Positions 52,615 through 60,189 of a stretch of DNA of 64,000 nucleotides are shown here, piece after piece (position 1 is the first letter of the stretch; the number at the start of each line of letters is the position of its first letter). The stretch spans positions 1 through 64,000 of the forward strand of contig JAJEFK010000002.1 in the NCBI GenBank assembly GCA_022820505.1, written 5' to 3'. The translations under genes were made by a program, and so were the position numbers. The notes below the pieces were generated by a model. That model did not search any database. It saw nothing but the letters and a program-made list of their open reading frames with translations, and was not told the DNA's origin. This DNA comes from Acidimicrobiia bacterium (GTDB lineage Bacteria; Actinomycetota; Acidimicrobiia; Acidimicrobiales; Poriferisodalaceae).

Positions 52615-54622
52615 CAGCGCCACCTGCCGCTGCGGTGCCAGATGCGCGGTCGGCGACGGCCGTGCCGGATGCACCGCCAGCGACGGATGTGACAGGCGGC
52701 AGCGGATCGATGCGAACGGCCGCGGCTTTGAACTCCGCTGTGCCGCTGCGGACATCCCAGGCGTCGTTCGTGAGCAGGTTCGCGTCCACCAGCTCCGGGA
52801 AATGGAACGTGGTGAAGACCAGGCCTGTGGGAAGGCGATCGGTGACATGCACGCGCATATCGACCGAGCCCCGTGGCGAGCTCACACGCACGAAGTCTCC
52901 TTCGACAAAACCGAGATCCGCTGCGTCGGCAGGATTGATCTCGATGGCATCACCCGACCGGATCGGCGAGGAGTAACCGGCGGACTGCGCGCCCGTGTTG
53001 TACGAGTCGAGAACCCGGCCGGTGGTCAGGCGCAACGGGAATTGCTCACTCAGGGCCTCCGCGGGAGGACGGTGGACAACGGTCGAGAACGGTGCCGGCG
53101 CGTGGCCGTCGAGGTCAGGTTCCCAGAGCCAGCCATGCAGGAATTCGGTGCCGGGATGGTCGTCGTCGGGACAGGGCCACTGCAGGCCGCCGCTCGCCTC
53201 GAGACGCTCCCAGCTCATGCCGCCATGCAGCGGCGACAGCGATCGCATCTCGTCCCACAACTCCTGCGCCGATGTGGCCGTCCACTGCGCGCCCATGTGC
53301 GATGCCAACTCGCTGATGATGTGCACGTCGTCGCGTGCGTCACCCTGGGGAGGCACCGCAGCACGCACCCGCTGGACACGACGTTCGGAGGAGGTGACCG
53401 TGCCCTCGCTGGAGGACCAGCCCGCAGCCGCGGGCAGCACCACGTCAGCCATCCGAGCGGTACGCGTCAGCGAGATGTCCTGAACGACCAGCAGGTCCAG
53501 CCCTTCGAGCAGCTTGCGGGCGTGAGCCACATTGGCTTCGGAATCGGCCGGGTTCTCCCCGATGACGTAGAGGGCCCGCAGCTCGCCGTCTTCCATGGCT
53601 TCGAACATCGCGGTGAGGTGCTTTCCCGGGACGGGATTCAGCTCACAGCCCCATGTGCTCTCGTAGCGAGCCCGGACCTGGGGGTCAGTGAGGAGCTGGA
53701 ACCCGGGCAGTCGATCAGGCAGAGCACCCATGTCACCGCCGCCCTGCACGTTGTTCTGGCCTCGCAAGGGCACAAGGCCCGAACCCCGCCGGCCGACATG
53801 GCCGGTCAGCAGTGCCAGATTGCACAGCGAGAGCACGTTCTCGACCGCCGTGTGGTGCTCGGTGATGCCCAGCGTCCACAGGATCTGCGCTCGGTCGGCC
53901 GTGGCATAGCGGTGGGCCATCTCCGCGATGGCCTCTGCCGGTACGCCCGTCAGCCGCTCGCCCTCGTCGAGCGTGAACGGCTCCACCGATGCTGCGTAGG
54001 CATCGAACCCTGTCGTCGCATGATCGATGAAGGACCGGTTCTGCATGCCCTGGGCGATGATCTCGCGAGCCACGGTGTTGGACAGCGCGATGTCGGTGCC
54101 CACGTCGAGGCCGAGCCACACGTCGGCAAACTCGGCCGAGGAGGTTCGGCGGGGATCCACGGCGTACATGGCGGCGCCGTTGTCGAGGCCGCGCAGCAGG
54201 TGATGGAAGAAGATGGGGTGCGCCTCTCGGGCATTCGATCCCCACAGCAGGATCACATCAGTCTCGGTGATCTCCTGGTAGGAGCACGTTCCGCCTCCGA
54301 GCCCGAACACTGTCGCCAGACCGACGACCGACGGAGCGTGTCAGGTGCGGTTACAGGAATCGATGTTGTTGGACTTCAGCACCGTCCGCATGAACTTCTG
54401 GGCTGCGTAGTTCATCTCGTTCGTGCTCTTGGAGCAAGAGAACATGCCGACGCCGCCGGCGCCGTGCTGCTGGGTGGCCGCCTGCAGCCCCGATGCAGCA
54501 CGGTCGAGCGCATCGTCCCAGCTCGCAGGGCGCAGGACGCCGCCGTCGCGTACGAGGGGCGTCTCGAGTCGCGCGAGAGGTGCCTGGCGCCCCCCTGATC
54601 GTGCACTGTTCCCCCGCGGCAT
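52607..54622 (-). CDS. fdhA: Formate dehydrogenase catalytic subunit, selenoprotein with in-frame UGA
   Basis: Molybdenum/tungsten bis-MGD subunit that oxidises formate to CO2. The frame runs from ATG 54622 (ribosome-binding site GAGGAGGGG) to 52607, interrupted only by a TGA at 54343-54341, codon 94. That TGA sits in DSCNRT-[TGA]-HAPSVVGL, exactly where formate dehydrogenases carry Cys or Sec, and the protein homology continues on both sides in the same frame. Read through, it has 671 residues. It begins after the Fe4S4 domain (LVRDGGVLRPASWDDALDRA) because that domain is on 49877-50833. VLPAAAGWSSSEGTVTSSER and the C-terminal MGD-binding part are intact; the tail is Gly/Ala-rich. Confidence 0.9.
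54312..54328 (-). promoter_or_regulatory. SECIS element for selenocysteine insertion
   Basis: On the mRNA, 12 nt after the UGA, GUCGUC pairs with GGCGAC (6 bp including one G-U) around a GGUCU loop. In E. coli fdhF the selenocysteine element also begins 12 nt after UGA and places GGUCU at nt 19-23, the same positions as here. This supports decoding by SelB and argues against a stop or pseudogene. Confidence 0.85.
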
Positions 54623-54659
54623 CGCCCCTCCTCGATACGCCTGAGTGCCGTGATCCAGA

Positions 54660-54665
54660 ATTCTA
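54660..54665 (-). promoter_or_regulatory. -10 box (TAGAAT) of the formate dehydrogenase operon
   Basis: TAGAAT on the minus strand about 38 nt before the fdhA ATG. The -35 position falls in the direct repeat at 54682-54696, so a bound regulator could contact RNA polymerase there. Confidence 0.5.
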
Positions 54666-54681
54666 CGCTGTCCCCGGACTC

Positions 54682-54716
54682 TTTACCGTGACTACAACAG
54701 TTTTACCCTGACTACA
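54682..54716. repeat. Two 15-bp direct repeats, 20-bp period, at the formate dehydrogenase promoter
   Basis: TTTACCGTGACTACA (54682-54696) and TTTACCCTGACTACA (54702-54716) differ at one base and are spaced by two helical turns. They differ from the IclR-type sites and overlap the likely -35 of fdhA. A second regulator, perhaps responding to formate or metal supply, is a reasonable inference. Confidence 0.6.
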
Positions 54717-54746
54717 GATTTGCCGCTCCGTATCGGCGTTGCGGCG

Positions 54747-54779
54747 TTCCGTACAGCAGAACAGTTCCACAATACGGCA
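54747..54779. promoter_or_regulatory. Tandem 15-bp pseudo-palindromic operators (site B), predicted IclR sites
   Basis: TTCCGTACAGCAGAA (54747-54761), CAG, TTCCACAATACGGCA (54765-54779). The same layout as sites A and C. It lies in the divergent region between fdhA and the iclR gene, upstream of the iclR -10 box, so autoregulation and control of the formate dehydrogenase operon are both possible. Confidence 0.7.
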
Positions 54780-54820
54780 CAAAAATGCCGTCAGCCGACA
54801 GGCCTGTGCTGCCCGCGGGC

Positions 54821-54826
54821 TACCGT
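54821..54826 (+). promoter_or_regulatory. -10 box (TACCGT) for a leaderless iclR transcript
   Basis: TACCGT ends 7 nt before GTG 54834, and no ribosome-binding site is present. This supports the 251-aa start over in-frame codons upstream. Confidence 0.5.
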
Positions 54827-54833
54827 GGGGCTG

Positions 54834-55589
54834 GTGCAGTCGATCTCTCGCGCGTTCGCTGTCCTGCGGGCATTGGCCGTGGGCCCGCAGGGTGTCACCG
54901 ACGTCGCCGATCACGTCGGGCTGCCCAAGAGCACGGTGGCCCGGCTGCTGACATCGCTCGAAGCAGTCGACGCCGTCGTCCAGGACGACGCAGGCGGCGA
55001 CTACCGGCTCGGCCAGGGACTCATCGACATCATCGGTGCAGCCGGCGCCGACCGGAGTCTGCTGGCCGCAGCGCGCCCGCACCTGCACAGTCTGGTCAAC
55101 CAGGTGGGCGAGACAGCCGGCGTAAGCGTTCGTGCTGATCGGACGGTGTACTACCTCGACCAGGTCGAGCCCGAATCCGAGGTGCAGGTGCGGTCGTGGA
55201 CGGGCGAGTACTGCCCGATGCACTTGGTGCCTTCGGGGCTCGTGTACTTGGCCCATCTCAGCGCGGAAGCACTCGACGAGTACGTGCGCGCCGGCCTCGA
55301 GGCCACGACCGCGCACAGCATGGTCGATGCCGGCGCGCTGAAGACTCGGCTGAGCCAAGTCGCCAATGCCGGATATGTCTGGGTGTACGAGGAGTTCGCC
55401 ATCGGGATCAACTCGGTGGCTGCGCCGGTGTTGAACGAAGAGGGGGCGGTGGTGGCGGCCCTGCACGTTCACGGCCCGGCGTACCGTTTCCCCGATCCGA
55501 ACAGCACCCACGACATCGGCCTTGTGCTCATCGAGGCCGCGTCGAACCTGGCCGAGCACCTGGCAGGACGAGCGCCGCTGCCGGTGTAG
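54834..55589 (+). CDS. IclR-family transcriptional regulator
   Basis: A 251-aa regulator, normal family length. The N-terminal winged helix-turn-helix spans about 1-62 (ISRAFAVLRALAVGPQGVTD, then VADHVGLPKSTVARLLTSLE). The C-terminal IclR effector domain follows with MHLVPSGLVYLA, GYVWVYEEFAIGINSVAAPV and the family tail. It sits in the middle of the methylated-amine / formate gene set, divergent from fdhA and convergent with etfA. The repeated 15-bp palindromes at three promoters of the set are its most likely binding sites. Effector unknown; a methylated amine or C1 intermediate is plausible. Confidence 0.92.
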   Translation: MQSISRAFAVLRALAVGPQGVTDVADHVGLPKSTVARLLTSLEAVDAVVQDDAGGDYRLGQGLIDIIGAAGADRSLLAAARPHLHSLVNQVGETAGVSVRADRTVYYLDQVEPESEVQVRSWTGEYCPMHLVPSGLVYLAHLSAEALDEYVRAGLEATTAHSMVDAGALKTRLSQVANAGYVWVYEEFAIGINSVAAPVLNEEGAVVAALHVHGPAYRFPDPNSTHDIGLVLIEAASNLAEHLAGRAPLPV

Positions 55590-55594
55590 CCGGC

Positions 55595-56644
55595 TCAGCT
55601 TGAGCTGGGGCGGTCGCGGCGGCGGCGGATCTCGTCGCAAATCGCCGGCACGACCTCGTGCAGGTCTGCAATGACCGCGTAGCCCGCCTTGGTGACCATG
55701 TTGGCTTCCGGATCGATGTTGATCGCCAGGATGTTCTTCGAACCCATGGCACCGACCCAATGCTGGATGGCACCCGAGATGCCGCAGGCAATGTAGATCT
55801 CTGGTGCGATGCGCGTGCCGGTCTGGCCGACTTGGTCGGAGTGCGAGCGCCAGCCGTTGTTGGTCACCGCTCGCGAACAACCGACGCGTCCGCCGAGCAG
55901 TTCCGCAAGCTCTTCGAGCGGGGCGAAACCGTCTGCTGAGCCGACGCCTCGGCCGCCTGACACCACGACCGGCGCGGTGGACAGCGTGATGCCCTCGGTG
56001 AGCGTCACCCGATCGCGGATCAGGGTCTGCTGCACTTCAGGCCCCAAGCCGGGCTCGAAGTCGGCAACGGTCGTATGGATGAGATCGCCTTCGCATGGCT
56101 CGGCCTCGATGGAGTGCTGCGCAATGGTCAGCAGCGGCAGGGTCGATGTGAGGGTCACGTCCTCGAGCAGCGAGCCGCCCCACTGGATGCGGGTGATGTG
56201 CCACGCATCGCCGTTCGCGGGGCCGGGTTGTCCTTCAGGCGGCGAGCCCGCGGGCGACACATTCACGCAGTTGGCCACGAGCGGCAGATCGGTGCGGGCA
56301 GCGAGCTGCGCCATGGCCTCGGCACCTCGGTCGGTGCCCGCTGCCACGAACGCCACAGGCCCCGCAGCCTCGACGAACCCCGCGAGCGCAGCGCCCCAGG
56401 CGTCGGGTCCGTAATCGGCCAGGAACGAATGGCGTCCGCGATGCACCGCAGCGACGCCATAGTCGGCGCAGGCGGCAACGAGATCGGCGCCGTGGGCATC
56501 GAACAGGTCATTGTCGCCCAGGATGACGGCATCGAGATCCGCGTCCAGGTCCGCGGCGAGCGCGCGGGCTGCGGTCAGAGCTTCCAGGGCACCGCTGGAG
56601 GGGACACCACGGTCGTGGTCGATCAGGACAGCGACGGCGCTCAC
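55595..56644 (-). CDS. etfA: Electron transfer flavoprotein alpha subunit
   Basis: FAD-binding half of an ETF, 349 aa. The C-terminal FAD domain is clear: [51 protein letters not shown] and [20 protein letters not shown]. The N-terminal half is more divergent and carries a Gly/Pro insertion near 130-150. The start overlaps etfB by 4 bp. Downstream of a dimethylglycine-dehydrogenase-like gene it is probably that enzyme's dedicated electron acceptor, passing electrons to an ETF-quinone oxidoreductase elsewhere. Confidence 0.93.
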   Translation of the reverse strand: MSAVAVLIDHDRGVPSSGALEALTAARALAADLDADLDAVILGDNDLFDAHGADLVAACADYGVAAVHRGRHSFLADYGPDAWGAALAGFVEAAGPVAFVAAGTDRGAEAMAQLAARTDLPLVANCVNVSPAGSPPEGQPGPANGDAWHITRIQWGGSLLEDVTLTSTLPLLTIAQHSIEAEPCEGDLIHTTVADFEPGLGPEVQQTLIRDRVTLTEGITLSTAPVVVSGGRGVGSADGFAPLEELAELLGGRVGCSRAVTNNGWRSHSDQVGQTGTRIAPEIYIACGISGAIQHWVGAMGSKNILAINIDPEANMVTKAGYAVIADLHEVVPAICDEIRRRRDRPSSS

Positions 56645-57423
56645 AGCACCCCCAACTCGTCCAGCAGGTTCACCACAGCGGGTGCCGCTGCGGCACTGTC
56701 GCCGAGCTGCACGGTGGTGCTGGCACGCTCGGGCGGCCGGTGCAGCCGAACCCGCGACTGCCCGCCGGCGTCAGCGTCGGCGGCAGAGTCGAGTACTTGG
56801 ATCTGGGCCTTGCGCGAGGCGAGACGCCCCTTCATGGTCGGGTAGCGGGGCAGGTTGATGCCTTCCTTGACACCGAGCGCGCAGGGGGCCTCGAGCTCGT
56901 ACACCTCGTAGCCGGCATCGGTCTCGCGGCGCGCGGTGAATCCTCGCTCATGGGGGTCGATGCCCTTGATGCCGTTCACAATCGGCCTGCCGAGCGCGTG
57001 CGCCACCCGGATGCCGACCTGGAAATTGCCCCCGTCGGCAGATTCGTTGCCGAACAGGATCAGGTCGAACTGTCCCCCGGCGGACTCGAGCTCCCGTACA
57101 GCGGAGGTGATGGCGACGGCCGTTCGCTGGGGATCCCAGTCGAGGCCGCCCTCCGCCATCACCAGAGCGAACTCGTTGCCGCCGACGCTCGCTGCATAGC
57201 GCAGCTGCTCAGTGGACGCCTCGGGACCCAGCGTGAGCACGACGACGGCATGGTCATCGCCGTCAAGCCGCTCCACGATCTGGGCCGCCTCCTCCACCGC
57301 GCATTCCTCGTGCGGGCTGGTGGTGAAGCCCAAGTGGGCAGTATCGACCTGCTGGCCGTCGTCGGTGACGTTGATGCGCGAGCCGACAGCAGGCACCCGC
57401 TTCACGCACACCAAGATGCGCAT
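56641..57423 (-). CDS. etfB: Electron transfer flavoprotein beta subunit
   Basis: A 260-aa AMP-binding ETF beta subunit. MRILVCVKRVPAVGSRINVT is the standard start, GGNEFALVMAEGG and FGNESADGGNFQVGIRVAHA are the nucleotide-binding blocks, and APCALGVKEGINLPRYPTMK matches the partner-recognition region near the ETF-beta signature. A Pro/Arg/Ala-rich tail is extra. It starts 10 bp after the flavoprotein gene and overlaps etfA. Confidence 0.93.
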   Translation of the reverse strand: MRILVCVKRVPAVGSRINVTDDGQQVDTAHLGFTTSPHEECAVEEAAQIVERLDGDDHAVVVLTLGPEASTEQLRYAASVGGNEFALVMAEGGLDWDPQRTAVAITSAVRELESAGGQFDLILFGNESADGGNFQVGIRVAHALGRPIVNGIKGIDPHERGFTARRETDAGYEVYELEAPCALGVKEGINLPRYPTMKGRLASRKAQIQVLDSAADADAGGQSRVRLHRPPERASTTVQLGDSAAAAPAVVNLLDELGVL

Positions 57424-57433
57424 CGGCGCGCCC

Positions 57434-59956
57434 TCAGGCCTTCATGCGGCTGTCGTCGGGATCGAACAGCGCCAGATTCGCACCCGTTGCCGCCACCGTT
57501 ACCGGGTATTGCTCATGTTGATACATGACCGACAGCTCAGTGCCTACGGTGGCCAGCTCCGGCGGCAGGTAGGCCATTGCCAGGTAGGCGCCGAGCGATG
57601 GTGCGTTGCCAGCGGTGGTGACGCGGCTGACCCTGCCGTGCGAGTCGACGATCCGCTCCCCCGCCGGTGTCAGCACAGGCTCGTTGCCGGCCCCCATCGG
57701 GAAGCGGTCGTAGCCCTCGGCACAACGCAGGCTCTCGAAGCGCAGCATGGCGAGCTGGGCTGCCAGCGGCGCCTCCCGGGCCGCCAGGTACGCCTCCTTG
57801 CCGATGAAATCGGCAGCCTTCACCCGGGGCCGGGCCAAGCCCGCCTCGGCCGGGTTGTAATCGCTCTCGAGCTCGGCGCCCATGAGGCGGTAACCCTTCT
57901 CGAGCCGTCCGGTGGTGCCATACACCCCCGCGCCGACCGGCCGCAGGCTGTATTCCCGCCCGGCCTCGGCAATGGCGTCCCACAGCGCCAGCCCTGCGCT
58001 CGTGGGGCAATAGATCTCGAAGCCCGCATCGCCGACGTAGGAGATGCGAAACATCTGCACCGGGATGCCCGAGAGCAACGCATCGCGCACCTGGCCGTAG
58101 CCGAATGCCTCCTGGGACAGGTCGGTTTCGGTCAGCGTCTGCAGCAGCGCGATCGCATTGGGGCCCCACACGCCATAGGTAGCCAAGGCCTCGGTGCGGT
58201 TCTCGAAGTGCACGCCGTCGGCGGGCAGGTTGTGGCGGAACCAGTACTCGTCACGACCGCCGTCGAATGCACCGGTGGCAATGCGGAAGCGGTCCTCGGA
58301 CAGGCGCACGATCGTGAGGTCGGACCGGAAGCCGCCGTCGGCGGTGAGCACCGGGGTATAGATCGAGCGGCCGACTGGCAGGTCGCACTTGTTGACCACC
58401 ATCTTCTCGATATAGGGCACCACGCTTGGGCCCGACACCTCGAACACCTGGAACGGCGAGATGTCCACCAGCCCGCAGTGCTCCCGCAGGTGCAAGTGCT
58501 CGGCATCGGTGATGGGACTCCACCAGCGAGCATCCCACTCGTGGGTACGGCCCTCGATGCCGTAGCGGTCGACGAGGTCGGCATTCGATTCGTACCAGTG
58601 CGGTCGCTCCCAGCCGCCCGCCTCGAAGTAGAAGGCTCCGAGGTCATCGGTGCGGGCCTTGGCGGGTCCGCAGGTGAAGTTGCGGCGCGTCGCCCACTGC
58701 TCGCGTGGATGCACGATGCCGTAGGTCTTGTTGAAGTGCTCGTCGGCCCGGGTCTCGATGTGGATGACGTTGCGATCCTGGGGGTAGAAGCGCGTGACGT
58801 CCGAGCCGTGGGGATCGGTCATGCGGGGATAGCCGTAGGTCATCCATTCGGCCATCAGGCGCCCCACTCCAGGACCTTCTTTGACCCACACCGCCGCCAC
58901 CGACCACAGGTTCTCGACCTCCGGTGTCGGGCCCAAGACCGGCGAGGCATCGGGCGTCAGCGAGAGCAGGCCGTTGATGGCGTACTTGATCTCACCGTCG
59001 CCCAGGAACTCCATCAGCTCGATGGCCTGCTCGAGTTGTTCGTCGAAGTCATCGGGCGTGAACGGCATCTCGGTCGGGCTGAGAGCTGCTTCCTCGTTGG
59101 AAGGGATGTCCTCGACACGGTGCAGGATTGGCCGGTGGGCGTAGCTGCCCACCTCCATGGAGCCGGCCGACTGGCGCTCGTAGCAGAAGGTGTCCATGTC
59201 GCGCACGATCGGGTATGCCAGCTCCTGATTTGTCTCGACCAGCACGTCGAACGGGCCCACATCGACCATCTGGTGGACGGCGGGTGTGAGCGGGATGGTG
59301 GCTCCGGCCATCTGGGCGAGCTTGGGGCTCCATACGCCGCAGGCGATCGCCACGGTGTCGCATTCGATGCGGCCCCGATCGGTCACCACTGCGGAGATGC
59401 GGGGGCGGTTCGCTCCGGCCATGGTCTCGATATCGAGCACTTCGGTGTTGGCGAAGGTCTGCAGGTGGCCGGCCTCGGTGGCCCGGCGGCGCATCTGCGT
59501 GCCCGTCTCTAGCGAGTCCACAGCCGAGACGCTGGGGGTATAGAAGCCGCCCAAGATGACATCGGAGTCGATGAACGGCACCATTTCGACGACCTCGTCC
59601 ACCGTGAGCAGCTTCGACTCGATGCCCCAGCACGTCGCCGAGGTCATGCGGCGGCGAAACTCCTCCATGCGCTCGGGGCTGCGTGCCACTTCGATTCCGC
59701 CGCACGTGTTCTGCAGACCCAGCGCCTCGTACTGATGCTGGCTGTCAACGGTGAGATCGACGATCTCCTTGGAGTGATCGACGGGGAAGATGAAGTTCGA
59801 TGCGTGGCCGGTGGATCCGCCCGGATTGGGCAGCGGGCCCTTGTCGAGGAGCACGATGTCGGTCCAGCCGAGATCGCTGAGATGGCCGACCAGGCAGTTG
59901 CCGACGATGCCTGCACCAATGACGACACAATCTGCCCGCGCCGGAAAGTCACTCAT
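57434..59956 (-). CDS. Dimethylglycine/sarcosine dehydrogenase-like flavoprotein (DAO + GcvT-type folate domain)
   Basis: An 840-aa enzyme that oxidatively removes N-methyl groups, with tetrahydrofolate as likely carbon acceptor. The N-terminal DAO/FAD domain starts CVVIGAGIVGN; His51 in GGSTGHASN lies where dimethylglycine dehydrogenase binds FAD covalently (GSTWHA). The FAO_M and GcvT-like C-terminal parts (CGLVDISPFQVFEVSGP, ISYVGDAGFEIYCP, RPVGAGVYGTTGRLEKGYRL) bind folate. It is followed by etfB-etfA, its predicted electron acceptor. ATG 59956 is preferred; ATG 59965 is also in frame. Substrate (dimethylglycine, sarcosine or another) is inferred from family and context. Confidence 0.88.
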   Translation of the reverse strand: MSDFPARADCVVIGAGIVGNCLVGHLSDLGWTDIVLLDKGPLPNPGGSTGHASNFIFPVDHSKEIVDLTVDSQHQYEALGLQNTCGGIEVARSPERMEEFRRRMTSATCWGIESKLLTVDEVVEMVPFIDSDVILGGFYTPSVSAVDSLETGTQMRRRATEAGHLQTFANTEVLDIETMAGANRPRISAVVTDRGRIECDTVAIACGVWSPKLAQMAGATIPLTPAVHQMVDVGPFDVLVETNQELAYPIVRDMDTFCYERQSAGSMEVGSYAHRPILHRVEDIPSNEEAALSPTEMPFTPDDFDEQLEQAIELMEFLGDGEIKYAINGLLSLTPDASPVLGPTPEVENLWSVAAVWVKEGPGVGRLMAEWMTYGYPRMTDPHGSDVTRFYPQDRNVIHIETRADEHFNKTYGIVHPREQWATRRNFTCGPAKARTDDLGAFYFEAGGWERPHWYESNADLVDRYGIEGRTHEWDARWWSPITDAEHLHLREHCGLVDISPFQVFEVSGPSVVPYIEKMVVNKCDLPVGRSIYTPVLTADGGFRSDLTIVRLSEDRFRIATGAFDGGRDEYWFRHNLPADGVHFENRTEALATYGVWGPNAIALLQTLTETDLSQEAFGYGQVRDALLSGIPVQMFRISYVGDAGFEIYCPTSAGLALWDAIAEAGREYSLRPVGAGVYGTTGRLEKGYRLMGAELESDYNPAEAGLARPRVKAADFIGKEAYLAAREAPLAAQLAMLRFESLRCAEGYDRFPMGAGNEPVLTPAGERIVDSHGRVSRVTTAGNAPSLGAYLAMAYLPPELATVGTELSVMYQHEQYPVTVAATGANLALFDPDDSRMKA

Positions 59957-60035
59957 AACTCTCATCCCCCGCCATTGCTGGTCAACAGCATGCCGCAGCA
60001 CCGCTGCCGCATATCGCTGCTATGGATCGATGCTG

Positions 60036-60068
60036 TTCTGTATGATGGAACAGTTCCGCTCAGCGGAA
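60036..60068. promoter_or_regulatory. Tandem 15-bp palindromic operators (site C), predicted IclR sites
   Basis: TTCTGTATGATGGAA (60036-60050), CAG, TTCCGCTCAGCGGAA (60054-60068), CAG. The second is a perfect 6-bp-arm palindrome and the best copy of the motif. It lies in the divergent region between the flavoprotein gene and fhs. The bases that follow (CAACTAGGGGAACAG, then GCCGAACGACC at 60089-60099) also match the region after site A. Confidence 0.75.
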
Positions 60069-60189
60069 CAGCAACTAGGGGAACAGTAGCCGAACGACCC
60101 GGCAATTGGCGACATCGAACCTGTGGCGCAGCGAGGTCGCGAGGTTCTGGCAGGGTGTAGAGGGCTCAATTCGTGTGGGGGTGCACGGC

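Noticed and set aside
52391..54598. Plus-strand open frame of about 735 codons opposite the formate dehydrogenase genes
   Set aside because: Mirror frame in high-GC DNA; its translation is low-complexity Arg/His-rich with no family signature, while the minus strand encodes clear domains.
52607..54622. fdhA as a pseudogene or as two separate genes broken at the TGA
   Set aside because: The frame is the same on both sides, the TGA falls on the Cys/Sec active-site codon, and a SECIS-like stem follows at the correct distance.
57212..59512. Plus-strand open frame of about 766 codons opposite the flavoprotein gene
   Set aside because: Shadow frame without any recognisable domain.
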